Shown: positions 42,563 through 43,836 of the stretch, in pieces
Layout: the number at the start of each line of letters is the position of its first letter
Position numbering within the stretch: position 1 is the first letter of the stretch
The notes under the pieces: generated by a model
Databases searched by the model: none
What the model was told of the DNA's origin: nothing
The model's input: the letters and a program-made list of their open reading frames with translations, nothing else
DNA from: Pholiota molesta
Taxonomy: Eukaryota; Basidiomycota; Agaricomycetes; Agaricales; Strophariaceae
DNA length: 43,836 bases
Assembly: GCA_014925825.1 (NCBI GenBank)
Contig: JACGCK010000314.1
Coordinates: 1 to 43,836, forward strand
Direction of reading: 5' to 3'
Made by a program: the position numbers and the translations under genes

Positions 42563-43836
42563 TCACACCCATGCCATCCGCACGTCCGCAGCGACCTGCT
42601 CCGCCGACTCCGAAGTGAATTCCAGAACCACCTTCTGCGCTTTCCGCGCATTCTCCAGGATACTCGACATCGTGAGGTCGCTGATACGGTGAGACGAGTC
42701 TGTGCGGCGTATCGTGATCGCCCGAATGGGGCACGCATCGTTGTGCAGATCCAGCCATAGGTTATCAGCGGAAAAGATACTGCGAACGAACAGGCCGAGG
42801 GCTTCTTCGCGTTTTGCGCTCCCCCCGAAAAACCGGCTGGACGGGGTCAATCGGAGACGGGCCAGCCCCGTTGCATGGCGCCAAATCGGCTCTGCGTCTT
42901 GGACCGCAGGAAGGGCGTGTGCAAGGTCGTTACCCAATAGAAGGGATTTGTCCTCTAGCGTGAGCGTCGCCACCGCCGGTGTCGAGCTGAGCACTGTGTA
43001 AAGCTCGCGAAGCGCACCGCGGTTTTCCCATGGCTTCATGCCGGGCGAGGAGAGTGCGAGGGTGCGCGCGGACGGCAGATGCCCATAAAGAGCAAGCTGA
43101 GGGGAACACAGAGTCGCTTTCGAGCCTGTTCCGGACGGCGACGGACAGTGTGTCCAGCTCTAGCAGGGTACATTCCCGGAGAGACTGGGCGTGGTGAATG
43201 TCGCTAGATTGGGTGTTGACGGTGATATTTGAAGTACCCCCATTGGAGGAGTGGGACGGTGCGGATAAAGGAGAGCCAGAAATCGAGGGAGATGACCATG
43301 TACAGGGAGATGTGCGTAAGTGCAGACCAGTTCGTGGGGATGGAGAAGTTATCGGGTGGTGCAAGGTCCATTATGGATAGACGGCGCAGTGCCGGGAGGG
43401 CGTCATGCGGTAGGAGGGTAGCGACTTGGTAGAAAGAGGAGTTTTCAACCCGTACGTGTTCTATGAGCACCGTGTGTAGATTGGGAAAGACAACCCTGGC
43501 CGTTGTATTCTGACCTGGATTAGAACCCAGTAGAATACATCCAACTTGAGATACTGCGCCGATAACAGACATTCGAGAAGAAAGGGTATGCTGTCTCCTG
43601 TTATCTTTTGAGTTACGTTGGCGCTGGGGCCTTGGTACACTTCAAGGCTGAGGCAAGGTGCGATGTGTCCTGATTGACCCTCCACCACCGAATAAATTCG
43701 AGATCGCGCTCAATAAAGTCAAATCCCCAGGAATTATAGATAGACTCGTTGATGTGCTCCGGGTCAGTCATGATGGTAAGGCGATATGAGAGATGGGCCC
43801 AGAGGGGGGGACGCCAATGCAACAGCTCTCCAGGAT
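42563..43836 (-). pseudogene. LRR/F-box-like protein gene, frameshifted, 5' end outside window
   Basis: Minus-strand segments follow each other in order with 1-base shifts between them: INESIYNSWGFDFIERDLEF (43,750-43,690), LSLEVYQGPSANVTQKI and LLSAQYLKLDVFYWVL (43,660-43,530), RVVFPNLHTVLIEHVRVE with LPALRRLSIMDLAPP (43,500-43,330), ITVNTQSSDIHHAQSL with LRECTLLELDTLSV (43,220-43,130), then LRELYTVLSSTPAVATLTL down to TGA at 42565-42563. The leucine-rich pattern is typical of basidiomycete F-box-type proteins, substrate adaptors of SCF ubiquitin ligases. The F-box would lie beyond the window, so the call is tentative. At least four frame breaks; none looks like an intron. Confidence 0.45.

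Noticed and set aside
1..43836. CRISPR arrays, bacterial operons, riboswitches or rRNA
   Set aside because: None seen, and the spliced genes show this is fungal nuclear DNA.

Overview
The window looks like an agaricomycete (mushroom-forming basidiomycete) chromosome segment. Genes are dense and split by short introns of about 50-70 nt with GT..AG ends and CT-rich acceptors. GC-rich coding DNA sits beside AT-rich repeat DNA, and the recognisable proteins (perilipin-like, microbial-type PARG, Old Yellow Enzyme, tandem BTB proteins, KRI1, a membrane-anchored family resembling DUF7330 proteins) fit such a genome. Gene models were made by eye from splice signals and reading-frame continuity; no database was searched.

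Layout. 1-3.4 kb: possible 3' end of a gene, a perilipin-like gene broken by two 1-bp shifts, and tRNA-Val(AAC). 4-13 kb: a remnant of a coiled-coil gene and three copies (A, B, C) of an orphan gene family with its flanks, copy A being truncated; an unrelated decayed multi-exon repeat lies between A and B on the minus strand. 13.5-22.1 kb: the gene-rich core, with PARG-like, Old Yellow Enzyme, two tandem BTB genes, a small membrane protein and a proline-rich membrane protein on the minus strand. 22.4-36 kb: a direct duplication of the ribosome-biogenesis gene KRI1 about 9.2 kb apart. The left copy is a pseudogene without its last exon and with two insertions in its upstream flank; the right copy is essentially complete. 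Between them lie a ladder of roughly 80-100 nt repeats that reads like serial micro-exons on the minus strand (26.6-29.3 kb) and a second copy of the decayed multi-exon repeat. 36.7-41.3 kb: two tandem membrane-anchored DUF7330-like genes, the second with several frameshifts. 41.4-42.4 kb: a near-perfect palindrome of about 900 bp. 42.5 kb to the end: a frameshifted LRR/F-box-like gene on the minus strand running off the window.

The genes do not form a single pathway. The theme is local duplication and decay: an orphan triplet, BTB pair, KRI1 pair, membrane-protein pair plus an N-terminal-only relative, and two copies of an unknown repeat. Many breaks are single-base changes at short homopolymers or GC-rich runs, so pseudogenisation and consensus error cannot always be separated from sequence alone.
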